Both the position numbers and the translations under genes were made by a program. This document shows positions 45,841-53,968 of a stretch of DNA of 64,000 nt, piece by piece. Below the pieces are notes generated by a model, which saw nothing but the letters and a program-made list of their open reading frames with translations, had not been told where the DNA came from and ran no database searches. This DNA comes from Polaribacter sejongensis (GTDB taxonomy: Bacteria > Bacteroidota > Bacteroidia > Flavobacteriales > Flavobacteriaceae). The stretch is taken from positions 1,054,001-1,118,000 of the forward strand of contig NZ_CP150667.1 of the NCBI RefSeq assembly GCF_038024065.1, in the 5' to 3' direction. How positions within the stretch are numbered: position 1 is the first letter of the stretch; every line of letters begins with the position of its first letter.

Positions 45841-46845
45841 TTACTGTTTTTGAAAATATTCCGGAATCAATCCTTTTAATTTTTCTAAAGTTTCATCAAC
45901 AGTTAAATCACTCATTCCTCCAGAAGCATTTGCATGTCCTCCACCGTTAAAATGTTCTTTTGCTAACATATTAACCGGATTTTCTGCTCCTTTAGAACGG
46001 AAAGAAATTTTCATAATTCCGTCTCTTTCTGTAAATACAATAGCTGCTTTCATCCCTTTTATAGATAAAACTAAATTTGCTAAACTATCTGTATCTCCTT
46101 TCTTATAGTGATATTTTGCAAGTTCTTCTTTAGATAAAGAAATAATAGCAACGTTATAATCGTATAAAATTTCTAATTTTTCACTCATTGCATATCCTTG
46201 CAAACGCAAACGAGTTTCTGTATTATTATCGCTTAATTTTTCGTGAATTAAATGATGCTCTACTCCTGCTGCTAAAATCTTACCTAAAACCTCGTGTGTT
46301 CTTGGTTTTACAGAATTGAATCTAAAACTCCCTGTATCTGTTAAAATACCTAAATATAAAGGTGTTCCTATTTTTTCGTCTAACAATTCTAAATGACCAG
46401 ACTCTTCAATTAAATCTACAATTAATTGTGATGTTGATGATGCTGTCGTTTCTGAAACTGTAATTGTAGGAAATTCTTCCGGATTTAAATGATGATCTAT
46501 CATTATTTTCTTGCAAGTTGCTGCTTCTAACAGTTCTTGCATTTCTGGTCCTACTCTATTGGTTGCATTGTAATCTAAACAGAAAATTAAATCTGCATTT
46601 TGCATTTGTGCTGTTACTTCTTCTGGATTTTCTTCCATTAAAATAATAGCAGAAGTATCTAACCAATATAAAAAATCTGGTGCTTTATCTGGATGACAAA
46701 CCACAGCCTTCTTACCTAATTTTTCAATAAAATAAAGCAAACCTAAAGATGAACCGATTGAGTCTCCGTCTGCAGATTTATGTGCTGTAATAACAATATT
46801 TGATGCCGCTAAAATTTCTGCCTCTATTTCTTTATAAATATTCAT
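45841..46845 (-). CDS. DHH phosphoesterase, NrnA-like (nanoRNase/pAp phosphatase)
   Basis: The start at Met 46845 (MNIYKEIEAEILAA) gives about 334 residues and fits the family; an upstream in-frame ATG at 46869 adds eight residues. It has HKSADGDSIGSSLGL, the DYN and DHH motifs (FCLDYN, MIDHH), and the DHHA1 GGGHANASGG near the end. It degrades very short RNA and dephosphorylates pAp. Confidence 0.92.
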   Translation of the reverse strand: MNIYKEIEAEILAASNIVITAHKSADGDSIGSSLGLLYFIEKLGKKAVVCHPDKAPDFLYWLDTSAIILMEENPEEVTAQMQNADLIFCLDYNATNRVGPEMQELLEAATCKKIMIDHHLNPEEFPTITVSETTASSTSQLIVDLIEESGHLELLDEKIGTPLYLGILTDTGSFRFNSVKPRTHEVLGKILAAGVEHHLIHEKLSDNNTETRLRLQGYAMSEKLEILYDYNVAIISLSKEELAKYHYKKGDTDSLANLVLSIKGMKAAIVFTERDGIMKISFRSKGAENPVNMLAKEHFNGGGHANASGGMSDLTVDETLEKLKGLIPEYFQKQ

Positions 46846-47000
46846 GTAATGTGTTTTTGTAATTGCCATTTATAATCGCAATTGTATCTTTTTAAGAAGC
46901 TGTAAAGTTAAGTTTATTATTGTGGAGCGTAAAAACGAATCTAGTTTTTATTATAAATACATTACTTTTTATTTTCTTAATTCTATTTTAAAAATTTGCA

Positions 47001-47705
47001 CTAAGATTCATCAAGTATTAGTTTCTTACTCTTCATGTTATTTTGCCATTTATAAGGGAAAATTCCAAAATTATTTTCCTCTATATTATTCATTATTTCT
47101 TTTACTTTTAATTGAATTTTATAAGGTAACATATAAAAACCAGCATCTACTTTTGCAATTCTTTCATAATCTGAAATTCCATTTTGATGTCTTATTACAA
47201 CCTTTTTTCCTTTATTATAAACTACTATCTTAACCCGACCATCACTAAAATCATTTAAGCCTTTTGTACCATACACAATTATCGGATCAATAATTCCATT
47301 AGCATCAACATCACTTAAATTAATAAATTTGGTCCAAAATGAAATTGAAAACTCTTCTGACACTTCATTTCCATTTGGAAGTATAAAATCATTTAAATTC
47401 CATTTTAGATTATAGTTATTATTTTTATAATCTATACAATATGCTTTTATAGCCTTATTACAATTAATATACTCATTACCACACTTTGTTTCTTTTAGCG
47501 TTAAGACTAAATAGTGTTTTCCTAAATTATCATTAAACTCATAAACTTTATTTATAGAATATTCTATTTTAAGCTTATTTTTAAGGTCTTCAGAAAAAAT
47601 AGTATCTACTTCTTGTGCAGATAATTTTTTACTATAAACTGATTTATTTTGCGCAAAACTTATGTTTGAGCATAGAAATAAAAGTATTAATAAGGTTCTT
47701 TTCAT
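47001..47705 (-). CDS. Secreted protein resembling the M949_RS01915 family
   Basis: The 234-residue protein has a signal peptide (about 1-18). The C-terminal half (YGTKGLNDFSDGRVKIVVY, AIRHQNG-like IRHQNGISDYERI, and FPYKWQ) fits a Flavobacteriia family named after a Riemerella gene thought to affect surface polysaccharide. The match is from memory and the role is uncertain. It lies downstream of tyrS, with a 104-base gap holding an inverted repeat. Confidence 0.55.
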   Translation of the reverse strand: MKRTLLILLFLCSNISFAQNKSVYSKKLSAQEVDTIFSEDLKNKLKIEYSINKVYEFNDNLGKHYLVLTLKETKCGNEYINCNKAIKAYCIDYKNNNYNLKWNLNDFILPNGNEVSEEFSISFWTKFINLSDVDANGIIDPIIVYGTKGLNDFSDGRVKIVVYNKGKKVVIRHQNGISDYERIAKVDAGFYMLPYKIQLKVKEIMNNIEENNFGIFPYKWQNNMKSKKLILDES

Positions 47706-47716
47706 ATCTATAAAGT

Positions 47717-47782
47717 AATTATTGTTTTAAACTAGTTGTAAAAATACTAGTCTACTTTTAAACATAACCCAAAACAATAATT
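47717..47782. terminator. Inverted repeat between tyrS and the downstream gene
   Basis: AATTATTGTTTT (47717-47728) and AAAACAATAATT (47771-47782) are perfect 12-base inverted repeats, enclosing two ACTAGT palindromes (47731-47736 and 47746-47751). It could end tyrS transcription on the minus strand, but the stem is AT-only. Confidence 0.4.
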
Positions 47783-47809
47783 AATTTAGCTCTTAAATAT
47801 CTAACAATC

Positions 47810-49018
47810 TTATTCTTTTAATTCATAAAATGCTCTTTTCCCTATTTTTACTTTCATACCGTCCTTGATAACAATTTCCGCATAAACCTCTTTATTTTTT
47901 ACGCTATCAATTTGTACAGCTCCACTTTCAATTAACCTTCGTAAAGCAGATTTAGAAAGTCCTTTTTTAAGGTGAACACATAAGTTTATTAAACTAATTG
48001 TATTTTCTTTATGTTGAAAATCTTTAATGAAAACAGATTTAAATTCTTTTTCTTCTAATTTTTTACTTTGAAATTGACTTGCAAAGTATTCTTCTGCTTC
48101 TTCTGCTTGATTGCTACTATGGTATTGGGTAATGATGTTTTTAGCAATTAGCTTTTTTATTTCCATCGGATTTTCTCCGCTAGCTAACTTATTTTTAATA
48201 GCCTCTTTTTCTCTTAAAGAAAAATCTGTTGTTAATTGTAAAAACTCTTCTATCAAACTATCTGGAATAGACATTGTCTTACCAAACATTTCGTTAGGTT
48301 CATCTGTAATCCCTATAATATTGTGCAGAGATTTACTCATTTTCTCTTTACCATCTAGACCTTTTAGTAATGGCATACACATTACTATTTGTGGACTCAT
48401 TTCAAAAGTTTCTTGTAACTTTCTCCCCATAGTACAATTAAAAAGTTGGTCTGTACCACCCATTTCTATGTCCGCTTTAATTTCTACAGAATCAAATCCT
48501 TGAAGTATCGGGTACACTAATTCATGCATTGCAATTGGCGTATTTTCCGTAAACCTTTTATTAAAGTCGTTTCTATGCATTAACTGCGCAACGGTAACTT
48601 TAGATAAAATCTGAATAACCTCTGTAAATGATAGTTTGTCTAACCATTCTGAGTTAAAAACGATTTTAACTTTATCAACATCTATAACTTTAGATAATTG
48701 ATTAATGTAGGTTTCTGCATTGTGCTGCACCTCTTCTAAAGATAAAGGTTTTCTACTTTTATTTTTCCCTGTAGGATCTCCTATTCGAGCAGTAAAATTT
48801 CCAACCAAAATTACAATTTGGTGACCTAGATCTTGAAACTCTTTTAACTTCTTTAAAACAACAGCATGACCCAAATGTAAGTCTGGTGCTGTCGGATCAA
48901 AACCAAGCTTAATTATTAGCTTTCGGTTCTCTTTTTTTGCTAATTCTAATTTTTCTTCCAGTCCGTTTTGAGGAAGAATAATTTCTACATTTTCTTTTAA
49001 CTTATTAATTGTTTCCAT
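47810..49018 (-). CDS. tyrS: Tyrosyl-tRNA synthetase
   Basis: The 402-residue class I synthetase has the HIGH-type motif FDPTAPDLHLGHA near residue 40, the KMSKS motif KMSKSLHN near 232, and a C-terminal S4 RNA-binding domain (about 338-402). It charges tRNA-Tyr. It is preceded by a leader peptide with Tyr codons and by an intrinsic terminator that ends 13 bases before its start codon, so expression is probably controlled by attenuation. Confidence 0.96.
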   Translation of the reverse strand: METINKLKENVEIILPQNGLEEKLELAKKENRKLIIKLGFDPTAPDLHLGHAVVLKKLKEFQDLGHQIVILVGNFTARIGDPTGKNKSRKPLSLEEVQHNAETYINQLSKVIDVDKVKIVFNSEWLDKLSFTEVIQILSKVTVAQLMHRNDFNKRFTENTPIAMHELVYPILQGFDSVEIKADIEMGGTDQLFNCTMGRKLQETFEMSPQIVMCMPLLKGLDGKEKMSKSLHNIIGITDEPNEMFGKTMSIPDSLIEEFLQLTTDFSLREKEAIKNKLASGENPMEIKKLIAKNIITQYHSSNQAEEAEEYFASQFQSKKLEEKEFKSVFIKDFQHKENTISLINLCVHLKKGLSKSALRRLIESGAVQIDSVKNKEVYAEIVIKDGMKVKIGKRAFYELKE

Positions 49019-49030
49019 ATTTTTTTAAAT

Positions 49031-49057
49031 AAAAAAAGCCCGAGCAAATGCTCGGGC
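49031..49057 (-). terminator. Attenuator terminator upstream of tyrS
   Basis: On the minus strand, GCCCGAGC (49057-49050) and GCTCGGGC (49045-49038) pair around a 4-base loop and are followed by seven T (complement of 49031-49037). It lies between the leader peptide stop (49088) and the tyrS start (49018). The 5' arm can pair instead with TGCTCGG at 49127-49121. Confidence 0.9.
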
Positions 49058-49087
49058 TTTATAGTTATGTTATATTGTTATTTATTA

Positions 49088-49192
49088 TCAGATTTTACTT
49101 GAAGTATATACATAGCCATTCCGAGCAGTTATTATTTGATAATAATAAGTGCTGAAAAAAGGAAGGCGTAATATGTTGTTCAATCTTTTCAT
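49088..49192 (-). CDS. Tyrosine leader peptide of tyrS
   Basis: The ORF has 34 codons: it begins MKRLNNILRLPFFST, continues YYYQIITARNG and ends YVYTSSKI. Three consecutive TAT codons (residues 16-18) and two more Tyr codons (27 and 29) follow. The segment TGCTCGG, right after the Tyr triplet, equals the terminator 3' arm and is complementary to its 5' arm. A promoter -7 element lies just upstream. It is a regulatory leader, not a functional protein in itself. No such peptide gene is known to me in front of flavobacterial tyrS. Confidence 0.82.
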   Translation of the reverse strand: MKRLNNILRLPFFSTYYYQIITARNGYVYTSSKI

Positions 49193-49200
49193 TTCGACTG

Positions 49201-49232
49201 CAAATATATGTTTAATTTCCTTAATATGTCAA
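49201..49232 (-). promoter_or_regulatory. Promoter of the tyrS leader
   Basis: On the minus strand, TTG at 49232-49230 (in TTGACA-like context) and TATATTTG at 49208-49201 are separated by 21 bases. Transcription would start near 49195, giving an almost leaderless start codon at 49192. The -33 part lies at the edge of the repeat element at 49232-49327. Confidence 0.5.
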
Positions 49233-49327
49233 TTGTCATTTCGAAATGAGCTTTTTCAGCGATTGAGAAATCTTATCAAAATAACTGAGAGTATGATTCC
49301 TCCTCATTCTTCGTTCGGAATGACAAT
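49232..49327. repeat. Short palindromic element with TGTCATTYCGAA ends
   Basis: ATTGTCATTTCGAA (49232-49245) and TTCGGAATGACAAT (49314-49327) are inverted repeats with 13 of 14 matching. Inside lies GATTGAGAAATC and GATTCCTCCTCATTC. Elements with these ends are frequent between genes of Bacteroidota (from memory). Confidence 0.6.
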
Positions 49328-49361
49328 CGTTAAAACTTTAAAACACAAAAAACTGACTGCG

Positions 49362-49479
49362 TCAGTCAATCCAGTTTTTAAAATCTTTTACACGTTCTCC
49401 GCTCACAATAATTTCACTTTCAGAATAAGAGTTTAAAATTAATTTTAAATGAGAATTAGAATATACAATAATATCTTTT
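49362..49479 (-). pseudogene. Remnant of the C-terminus of a LytTR response regulator
   Basis: Read on the minus strand, the stretch encodes KDIIVYSNSHLKLILNSYSE and then SEIIVSGERVKDFKNWID-stop. This aligns residue for residue with the end of the intact LytTR gene at 50044-50799 (KDIIAYSNSRLKLILHSYSD, then SEIIVSRDRVKDFKSWID). Only about 38 codons remain; upstream it breaks into A-rich sequence. The nucleotide identity is high as well, so it is a duplicated and decayed copy. Confidence 0.85.
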
Positions 49480-49518
49480 GTAGTTTTTTTTTACATTGAA
49501 AACCCTTTTACTTTTTCA

Positions 49519-49905
49519 CTATTCAATTTGGTTCTTTTTCTCTTCTAGCATCTCCAAATAAACGTCCTCAACATGTTCTCGAGCCCAAGTTGTTCTTCTT
49601 AAAAACCCGAGACTTGATTTCATAGTAGGGTTATTTTTGAAACAACGAATATTTACACGTTCCCCTAGATACTCCCAACCATAATGAGCAACCAGACGTT
49701 CTAAAACCTGGATTAATTTCACTCCATGAAACGGATTGTTTAATTGTTCTTCAGTGGCTTTTCTTCTTTTTCGTTTTGCAGGTTTCTCTTCAGCCAATTC
49801 TTCATTCTCTTGGGGATTGGACTCTGTATCTAAAAGTTGATTTGTTTGATTCTTTTTATCAGTCGACTCATTTTGATGATTGGTTTTCATGTGCATTGTT
49901 GGCAA
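49519..49905 (-). CDS. VF530 family DNA-binding protein
   Basis: The 128-residue protein has a polar, Lys-rich N-terminal half (KPAKRKRRKATEEQ) and a C-terminal VF530 (DUF2132) domain: NPFHGVKLIQVLERLVAHYG, then RCFKNNPTMKSSLGFLRRT and WAREHVEDVYLE. VF530 proteins are small and likely nucleic-acid binding. The start may be the first, fourth or sixth codon (Met 49905, 49896 or 49890). Confidence 0.82.
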   Translation of the reverse strand: MPTMHMKTNHQNESTDKKNQTNQLLDTESNPQENEELAEEKPAKRKRRKATEEQLNNPFHGVKLIQVLERLVAHYGWEYLGERVNIRCFKNNPTMKSSLGFLRRTTWAREHVEDVYLEMLEEKKNQIE

Positions 49906-50043
49906 ATTGTATTTTTTAATCCAAATATTTTTCTAAAATCAGAATTTAAAATGTTTTTGTATTCTTAAGTTAGCAAAGTACTAGTTTTCTTCATCATTCA
50001 GAAAACAGTCCAGTTACATATTTTACTTACTTTATAATTAATA

Positions 50044-50799
50044 CTAATCTATCCAACTCTTAAAATCCTTAACCCTATCCCTACTCACAATAATTTCACT
50101 ATCAGAATAAGAATGTAAAATCAATTTTAAACGAGAATTAGAATAGGCAATAATATCTTTTATCGCATTTATGTGCACAATAAAAGTTCGGTTGACTCTA
50201 AAAAAATGTTCTGGATCTAATTGTTCTTGCCAAGTTTCTAAAGAATTATCTAGCAAGTAATTTCGGTTTTCTTTAGTATGAATATAAGTAGATTTATTTT
50301 CACTATAAAAACACTCAACCTCATCAATATTTATAATTTTTATATGCTGACCAACCTTAATCGTCAATCTCTTTTTAAACTTTCTATCTACGGGATTCAC
50401 CAATAGTTTACGAATTTCATCCAAGTTTACTTGTACTTCTGTTTCTTTTGGCCGATATTCTTTAAACTTATCTACTGCAACTTTCAGTTCGTCTTCATCT
50501 AAAGGTTTTAGCAAATAATCAATACTATTTAATTTGAATGCTTTTAACGCATATTCATCATAGGCAGTAGTAAAAATAATGGCAGATTTCACTTCAATTT
50601 CTTCAAAAATTTCAAATGATAATCCGTCTGATAACTGAATATCTAAAAAAATTAAATCTGGATGTTCATTATTTTGTAACCAATTTAAAGACTCTTCTAC
50701 CGAGTGCAACATTTGCTGAACATCTAAACCTAATGCTGCCAACATTCTGTTTAGCCTTCTTGCTGCAGGCTTTTCATCTTCAATTATTAATACGTTCAT
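50044..50799 (-). CDS. LytTR family response regulator
   Basis: The 251-residue protein has a receiver domain (1-120, with IIEDE at residues 5-9 and the phospho-acceptor Asp53 in LIFLDIQL) and a LytTR DNA-binding domain (about 145-251, IKIINIDEVECFYSENKSTYIH and RVNRTFIVHINAI). It is the partner of the LytS-type kinase at 51864, three genes upstream in the same direction. A decayed second copy of its C-terminus lies at 49362. Confidence 0.93.
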   Translation of the reverse strand: MNVLIIEDEKPAARRLNRMLAALGLDVQQMLHSVEESLNWLQNNEHPDLIFLDIQLSDGLSFEIFEEIEVKSAIIFTTAYDEYALKAFKLNSIDYLLKPLDEDELKVAVDKFKEYRPKETEVQVNLDEIRKLLVNPVDRKFKKRLTIKVGQHIKIINIDEVECFYSENKSTYIHTKENRNYLLDNSLETWQEQLDPEHFFRVNRTFIVHINAIKDIIAYSNSRLKLILHSYSDSEIIVSRDRVKDFKSWID

Positions 50800-50936
50800 A
50801 AAATTGTATTTAGTGGTTTATAATATGAAAAAAGGTTAATACAAAGTATTTTCGAAAAGAGCGCAAAGCAAAAACTTCTGTGTCAAAAAACTCTGCGAAA
50901 CCCTTCTTTTTCTCCGTGAATTTCTGTGTAACAACA

Positions 50937-51248
50937 TTACTTTTCCATAAATTCTTTAATTTTCTTCTCTTCCCAATCTTTACCAAACCCAATCGATTTG
51001 AATCCGAAAACTCCCATCCAATGAAAAAACATTCCGATTCCCCAGAAAAGCCAAGTAGAATACACACCAAAATTAGTAATTGCATTATAAAAAGAATAAT
51101 CACTTTGTAACAGCCCAAATATAACAACTCCACTTATAAAAATGTTAACAATAACAAATACCATTAAGTGAACATAAAAACCTTTAATAGCTTTTACACG
51201 TTTTTTAGCTTTAATATAATTTTGTTCTTTTGTAAAATCTCTTTCCAT
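50937..51248 (-). CDS. 2TM domain protein (third in the array)
   Basis: The 103-residue protein matches the 2TM (PF13239-type) domain: an amphipathic AKKRVKAIKGFYVHLMVFVI, a first and second membrane helix, and a closing DWEEKKIKEFMEK. It is a paralogue of the two following proteins and of the kinase C-terminus. The family's job is unknown; it always sits beside LytTR systems. Confidence 0.88.
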   Translation of the reverse strand: MERDFTKEQNYIKAKKRVKAIKGFYVHLMVFVIVNIFISGVVIFGLLQSDYSFYNAITNFGVYSTWLFWGIGMFFHWMGVFGFKSIGFGKDWEEKKIKEFMEK

Positions 51249-51253
51249 AACAG

Positions 51254-51538
51254 TTATTTTTGGTTCATAAATTCTTTAATTTTCTTTTCTTCCCAATCAT
51301 TTCCCAAACCTAATAGCTTTAGTCCAAAAACGGACAACCAGTGAAAGAAAAGTCCTGTTCCCCAGCCACAAACAGAAAACCAAAACCAATGAAAATGAGG
51401 TTCGAATTTTAAATTCACAAAAATGATAATCGGTATTACAATACAATAAATACTTAAATGTGTGTAAAACCCTTTTATCTTTTTTAGTCTTTTCTGGGCT
51501 CTAATGTATTGTTGTTTTTGACTAATATCTGTATCCAT
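51254..51538 (-). CDS. 2TM domain protein (second in the array)
   Basis: The 94-residue protein has the 2TM pattern RAQKRLKKIKGFYTHLSIYC, HFHWFWFSVCGWGTGLFFHW and DWEEKKIKEFMNQK. The FHWFW part is closest to the kinase C-terminal 2TM segment (FHWFWFPIFGWGMGLAFHFL). Its stop is 5 bases from the next start. Confidence 0.88.
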   Translation of the reverse strand: MDTDISQKQQYIRAQKRLKKIKGFYTHLSIYCIVIPIIIFVNLKFEPHFHWFWFSVCGWGTGLFFHWLSVFGLKLLGLGNDWEEKKIKEFMNQK

Positions 51539-51540
51539 AA

Positions 51541-51864
51541 TTATCTTCTATAATTTTGTTCATCCATATACTTCTGAATCTTCTTTTGCTCCCAATCTTT
51601 ATTCATAAACAAACTCAATCCAAAAGTATTTAAAGCCTGAAAAGCAATTCCGATTCCCCAAAAAAACCAAATTTTATAATTATGATAATTAGAAAAAGCT
51701 TCCATAAAAGTATCTCCATCATTCATGTCTCCAACTATAAAAATGGCACTTAAAAAGCTGTTTACAATAACATAAGTCGCCAAGTGTTTATAAAATTTAC
51801 TAATCTTTTCAACTCTTTTCTTTGCTAAAATATATTTTTGTTCTTGTGTAAGGTCCTTTTCCAT
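51541..51864 (-). CDS. 2TM domain protein (first in the array)
   Basis: The 107-residue protein has the 2TM pattern AKKRVEKISKFYKHLATYVI and KDWEQKKIQKYMDEQN. It begins at 51864, where its start overlaps the stop of the kinase gene by one base (ATGA-type junction), indicating translational coupling. Confidence 0.88.
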   Translation of the reverse strand: MEKDLTQEQKYILAKKRVEKISKFYKHLATYVIVNSFLSAIFIVGDMNDGDTFMEAFSNYHNYKIWFFWGIGIAFQALNTFGLSLFMNKDWEQKKIQKYMDEQNYRR

Positions 51865-53225
51865 TATCTTCTGTTTTTATGCTGATTCTCCTTTTCCATC
51901 ATTTCTTTTATCTTTCTTTCTTCCCAATTATTCCCTAAGAAAATATTGTAATTATTTACTTCTAAAAAGTGAAATGCCAATCCCATTCCCCATCCAAAAA
52001 TTGGAAACCAAAACCAGTGAAATCCTGAAGAGAACCTTAAATTGATAAAAATTAAAAAAGGAATTACAATACAGTAAGCTGCTAAATTCTGATAAAATTC
52101 TTTCAGTTTCTCTACTCTTTCTACTGCTTTTACATATCTGCTGTTTTCTAAATCGTCGTTGTACATAATGTCGTTCATTTTATATAAGAGAGGTAAACTC
52201 ACCTTAAAAGTTTTGTTATTGTTTTCTATTTTTACTCCTTTTTGAGTGATCAATCCATATCTATCCGCAATATTCTGCAACCCAACTTTGGTGCTTTTCC
52301 CTATTGCCTCTTTAGGATTTACATTGTTTTCTATAATTAAATAAGTATCTTCTTCATAAATACTAACTGTTAAAGGTTTAGACGATGAAACCACATTGTG
52401 TTTTACCGCATTTTCTAACAAAAGTTGCAAAGACAGTGGCACGATTTTTAAGTCGTTATTACTTATGGTATCCGGAATATTAAATTTCACGGCATCTTCA
52501 AAACGCATTTCTAACAATTGCATATACGTTTTTGCAAATTTCAATTCTTCTTCAATAGGCACTAAATCTTTGTTTCTTTGCTCTAAAACATATCTGTACA
52601 CCTTAGATAATTTAGTTGTAAATTTTTCTGCTTGCGCAGGATTTTCGCCAATCAAACTCGTTAACACATTTAAACTATTGAACAAAAAATGTGGATCTAA
52701 TTGATTTTTTAGAGACTCAAATTTTGCTGTTTCTGTTTTTGCTACAATTTCTTGTTTGGTAGTTTCTTGGGTCATGGCAGATTTCCAGTTCACCATAAAA
52801 CCTTTGGCATGAAAAAAAGCAGCGACTCCTAATGAAAATATGATTGCAAATAAATGGACCCAAACTAAATATCCTTGAAAGAAGTTTTCTACTTTATACC
52901 CAAAAAGTAATATATATTGTATAAAATGAATGATTAAAACGGCAAGTATTGTATAAATTACGGTAGTTATAATTCCTGCCCAAACTCTTTTGTTAGTTTC
53001 TTTAACCCAATCCCATTTGGTATTTAGATATTCATTAATAATTCCATTTCCAAGTCCTAAAGTAAAAGAATACATTCCCGAAATTAAAAAAGTTATACCT
53101 GCACCTTTAAAACTAAATTGTTGGTTTATAATTATAAAAACGATCCCTATAACTATGGTCAATTTTGTACAAAGTATAAAATCATTTTTAATTTTATTAT
53201 AAATATGGTTGGTAGGTGTCTTCAT
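51864..53225 (-). CDS. LytS-type histidine kinase fused to a 2TM domain
   Basis: The 453-residue protein has four or five N-terminal membrane helices (about residues 15-150), then a His_kinase (PF06580-type) domain with the phospho-His region LDPHFLFNSLNVL (His179), an ATP-binding part (LLLENAVKHNVV and GLQNIADRY), and from Met350 a complete 2TM domain (SRYVKAVERVEKLKEFYQNL, FHWFWFPIFGWG, NWEERKIKEMMEK). In relatives the 2TM part is a separate gene. Residue 350 carries the Met that would have been the start. The array as a whole is kinase-2TM-2TM-2TM-2TM-LytTR. Confidence 0.9.
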   Translation of the reverse strand: MKTPTNHIYNKIKNDFILCTKLTIVIGIVFIIINQQFSFKGAGITFLISGMYSFTLGLGNGIINEYLNTKWDWVKETNKRVWAGIITTVIYTILAVLIIHFIQYILLFGYKVENFFQGYLVWVHLFAIIFSLGVAAFFHAKGFMVNWKSAMTQETTKQEIVAKTETAKFESLKNQLDPHFLFNSLNVLTSLIGENPAQAEKFTTKLSKVYRYVLEQRNKDLVPIEEELKFAKTYMQLLEMRFEDAVKFNIPDTISNNDLKIVPLSLQLLLENAVKHNVVSSSKPLTVSIYEEDTYLIIENNVNPKEAIGKSTKVGLQNIADRYGLITQKGVKIENNNKTFKVSLPLLYKMNDIMYNDDLENSRYVKAVERVEKLKEFYQNLAAYCIVIPFLIFINLRFSSGFHWFWFPIFGWGMGLAFHFLEVNNYNIFLGNNWEERKIKEMMEKENQHKNRR

Positions 53226-53256
53226 TTTGGGAAATTGTTCTTGTAAAAAATACGTA

Positions 53257-53670
53257 CTAAAATTTAATTTCTAAAGATACATTTTTATCGTTAACCTTAA
53301 ATTTTGCATCTTCAAATCTTGGCGGACCAAAAGTCATGTTATTGTTAGAAGCACCATAGTCTTCTAAAGGCATTCCATTCGCTTTAAAATCCATTTTATC
53401 ATTATCATTTTTATCATGATAACAAATAATTGCATATTCGCCTGCTTCTACGTCTTCAAAGATCATTGTACTTTTCCCTGCTTCAATTGTAGCATTAGTA
53501 CTTTGTATTGGTTTCAATCTAAAATTAGTTTTGTCATATAAAGCAAAACCTACTTTACCAGAATCTGAAGTTATATTTACAACAGTTGCTGTAATTGTTT
53601 TGTTTTGAGCCGTTACGAAGTTTGTTACACATAACATTGCCGTTGTTAAAATTGCTAAGATAAGTTTCAT
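53257..53670 (-). CDS. Secreted DUF2141 family protein
   Basis: The start at Met 53670 (MKLILAILTTAMLCV) gives about 137 residues with a clean signal peptide ending TAQ; an in-frame start at 53715 adds 15 residues without signal features. DUF2141 is a small beta-sandwich: SDSGKVGFALYDK, GEYAIICYHDKNDNDKMD with Asp/Asn residues like a calcium loop, and FGPPRFEDAKF. The function is unknown. It lies just before the arginine leader region on the opposite strand. Confidence 0.75.
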   Translation of the reverse strand: MKLILAILTTAMLCVTNFVTAQNKTITATVVNITSDSGKVGFALYDKTNFRLKPIQSTNATIEAGKSTMIFEDVEAGEYAIICYHDKNDNDKMDFKANGMPLEDYGASNNNMTFGPPRFEDAKFKVNDKNVSLEIKF

Positions 53671-53899
53671 AATAAGTTGTTTTAAGTGATTAATTATGAT
53701 ACAAAGATGCAACACTACCTTAGTTCTATAAATTTTAGAATACCGAGTTGTAATTTTTTAAAGATGAATTGTAGTTTTCACATAAAATAATAAGTAATAA
53801 ATAAAAAGCACTAATTTAAATACCATAAAAATTATGAAAAAAAGATTATTTAAGATATCTGTTGATTAATTTTTAACGCAAACTATAAATTTGTTTAAA

Positions 53900-53934
53900 T
53901 TTGATAAAACTGATAAAAAAGCGGTATATTTTTG
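53900..53934 (+). promoter_or_regulatory. Promoter of the arginine operon
   Basis: TTTG (53900-53903) and TATTTTTG (53927-53934) are separated by 23 bases, a little longer than the consensus. Transcription would start near 53940, about 28 bases ahead of the leader peptide ATG. Confidence 0.5.
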
Positions 53935-53968
53935 ACCATACTTTTTAAAAAATATTTACTTTAGCAGT

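Larger units (their letters stand above)
49019..49518. other. 500-base region between tyrS and the VF530 gene
   Basis: From left to right it holds the tyrS attenuator terminator, the tyrosine leader peptide gene with its promoter, the palindromic element, and the LytTR remnant. The last 40 bases before the VF530 stop contain nothing recognisable. Confidence 0.8.

Noticed and set aside
46922..47233. Plus-strand frame of 103 codons between the DHH gene and the gene at 47001
   Set aside because: Most of it overlaps, in antisense, the end of the secreted-protein gene at 47001-47705; its composition is typical of a shadow frame.
49149..49436. Plus-strand frame of 95 codons upstream of the VF530 gene
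   Set aside because: It runs across the palindromic element, the LytTR remnant and the antisense of the tyrosine leader, so it has no independent support.
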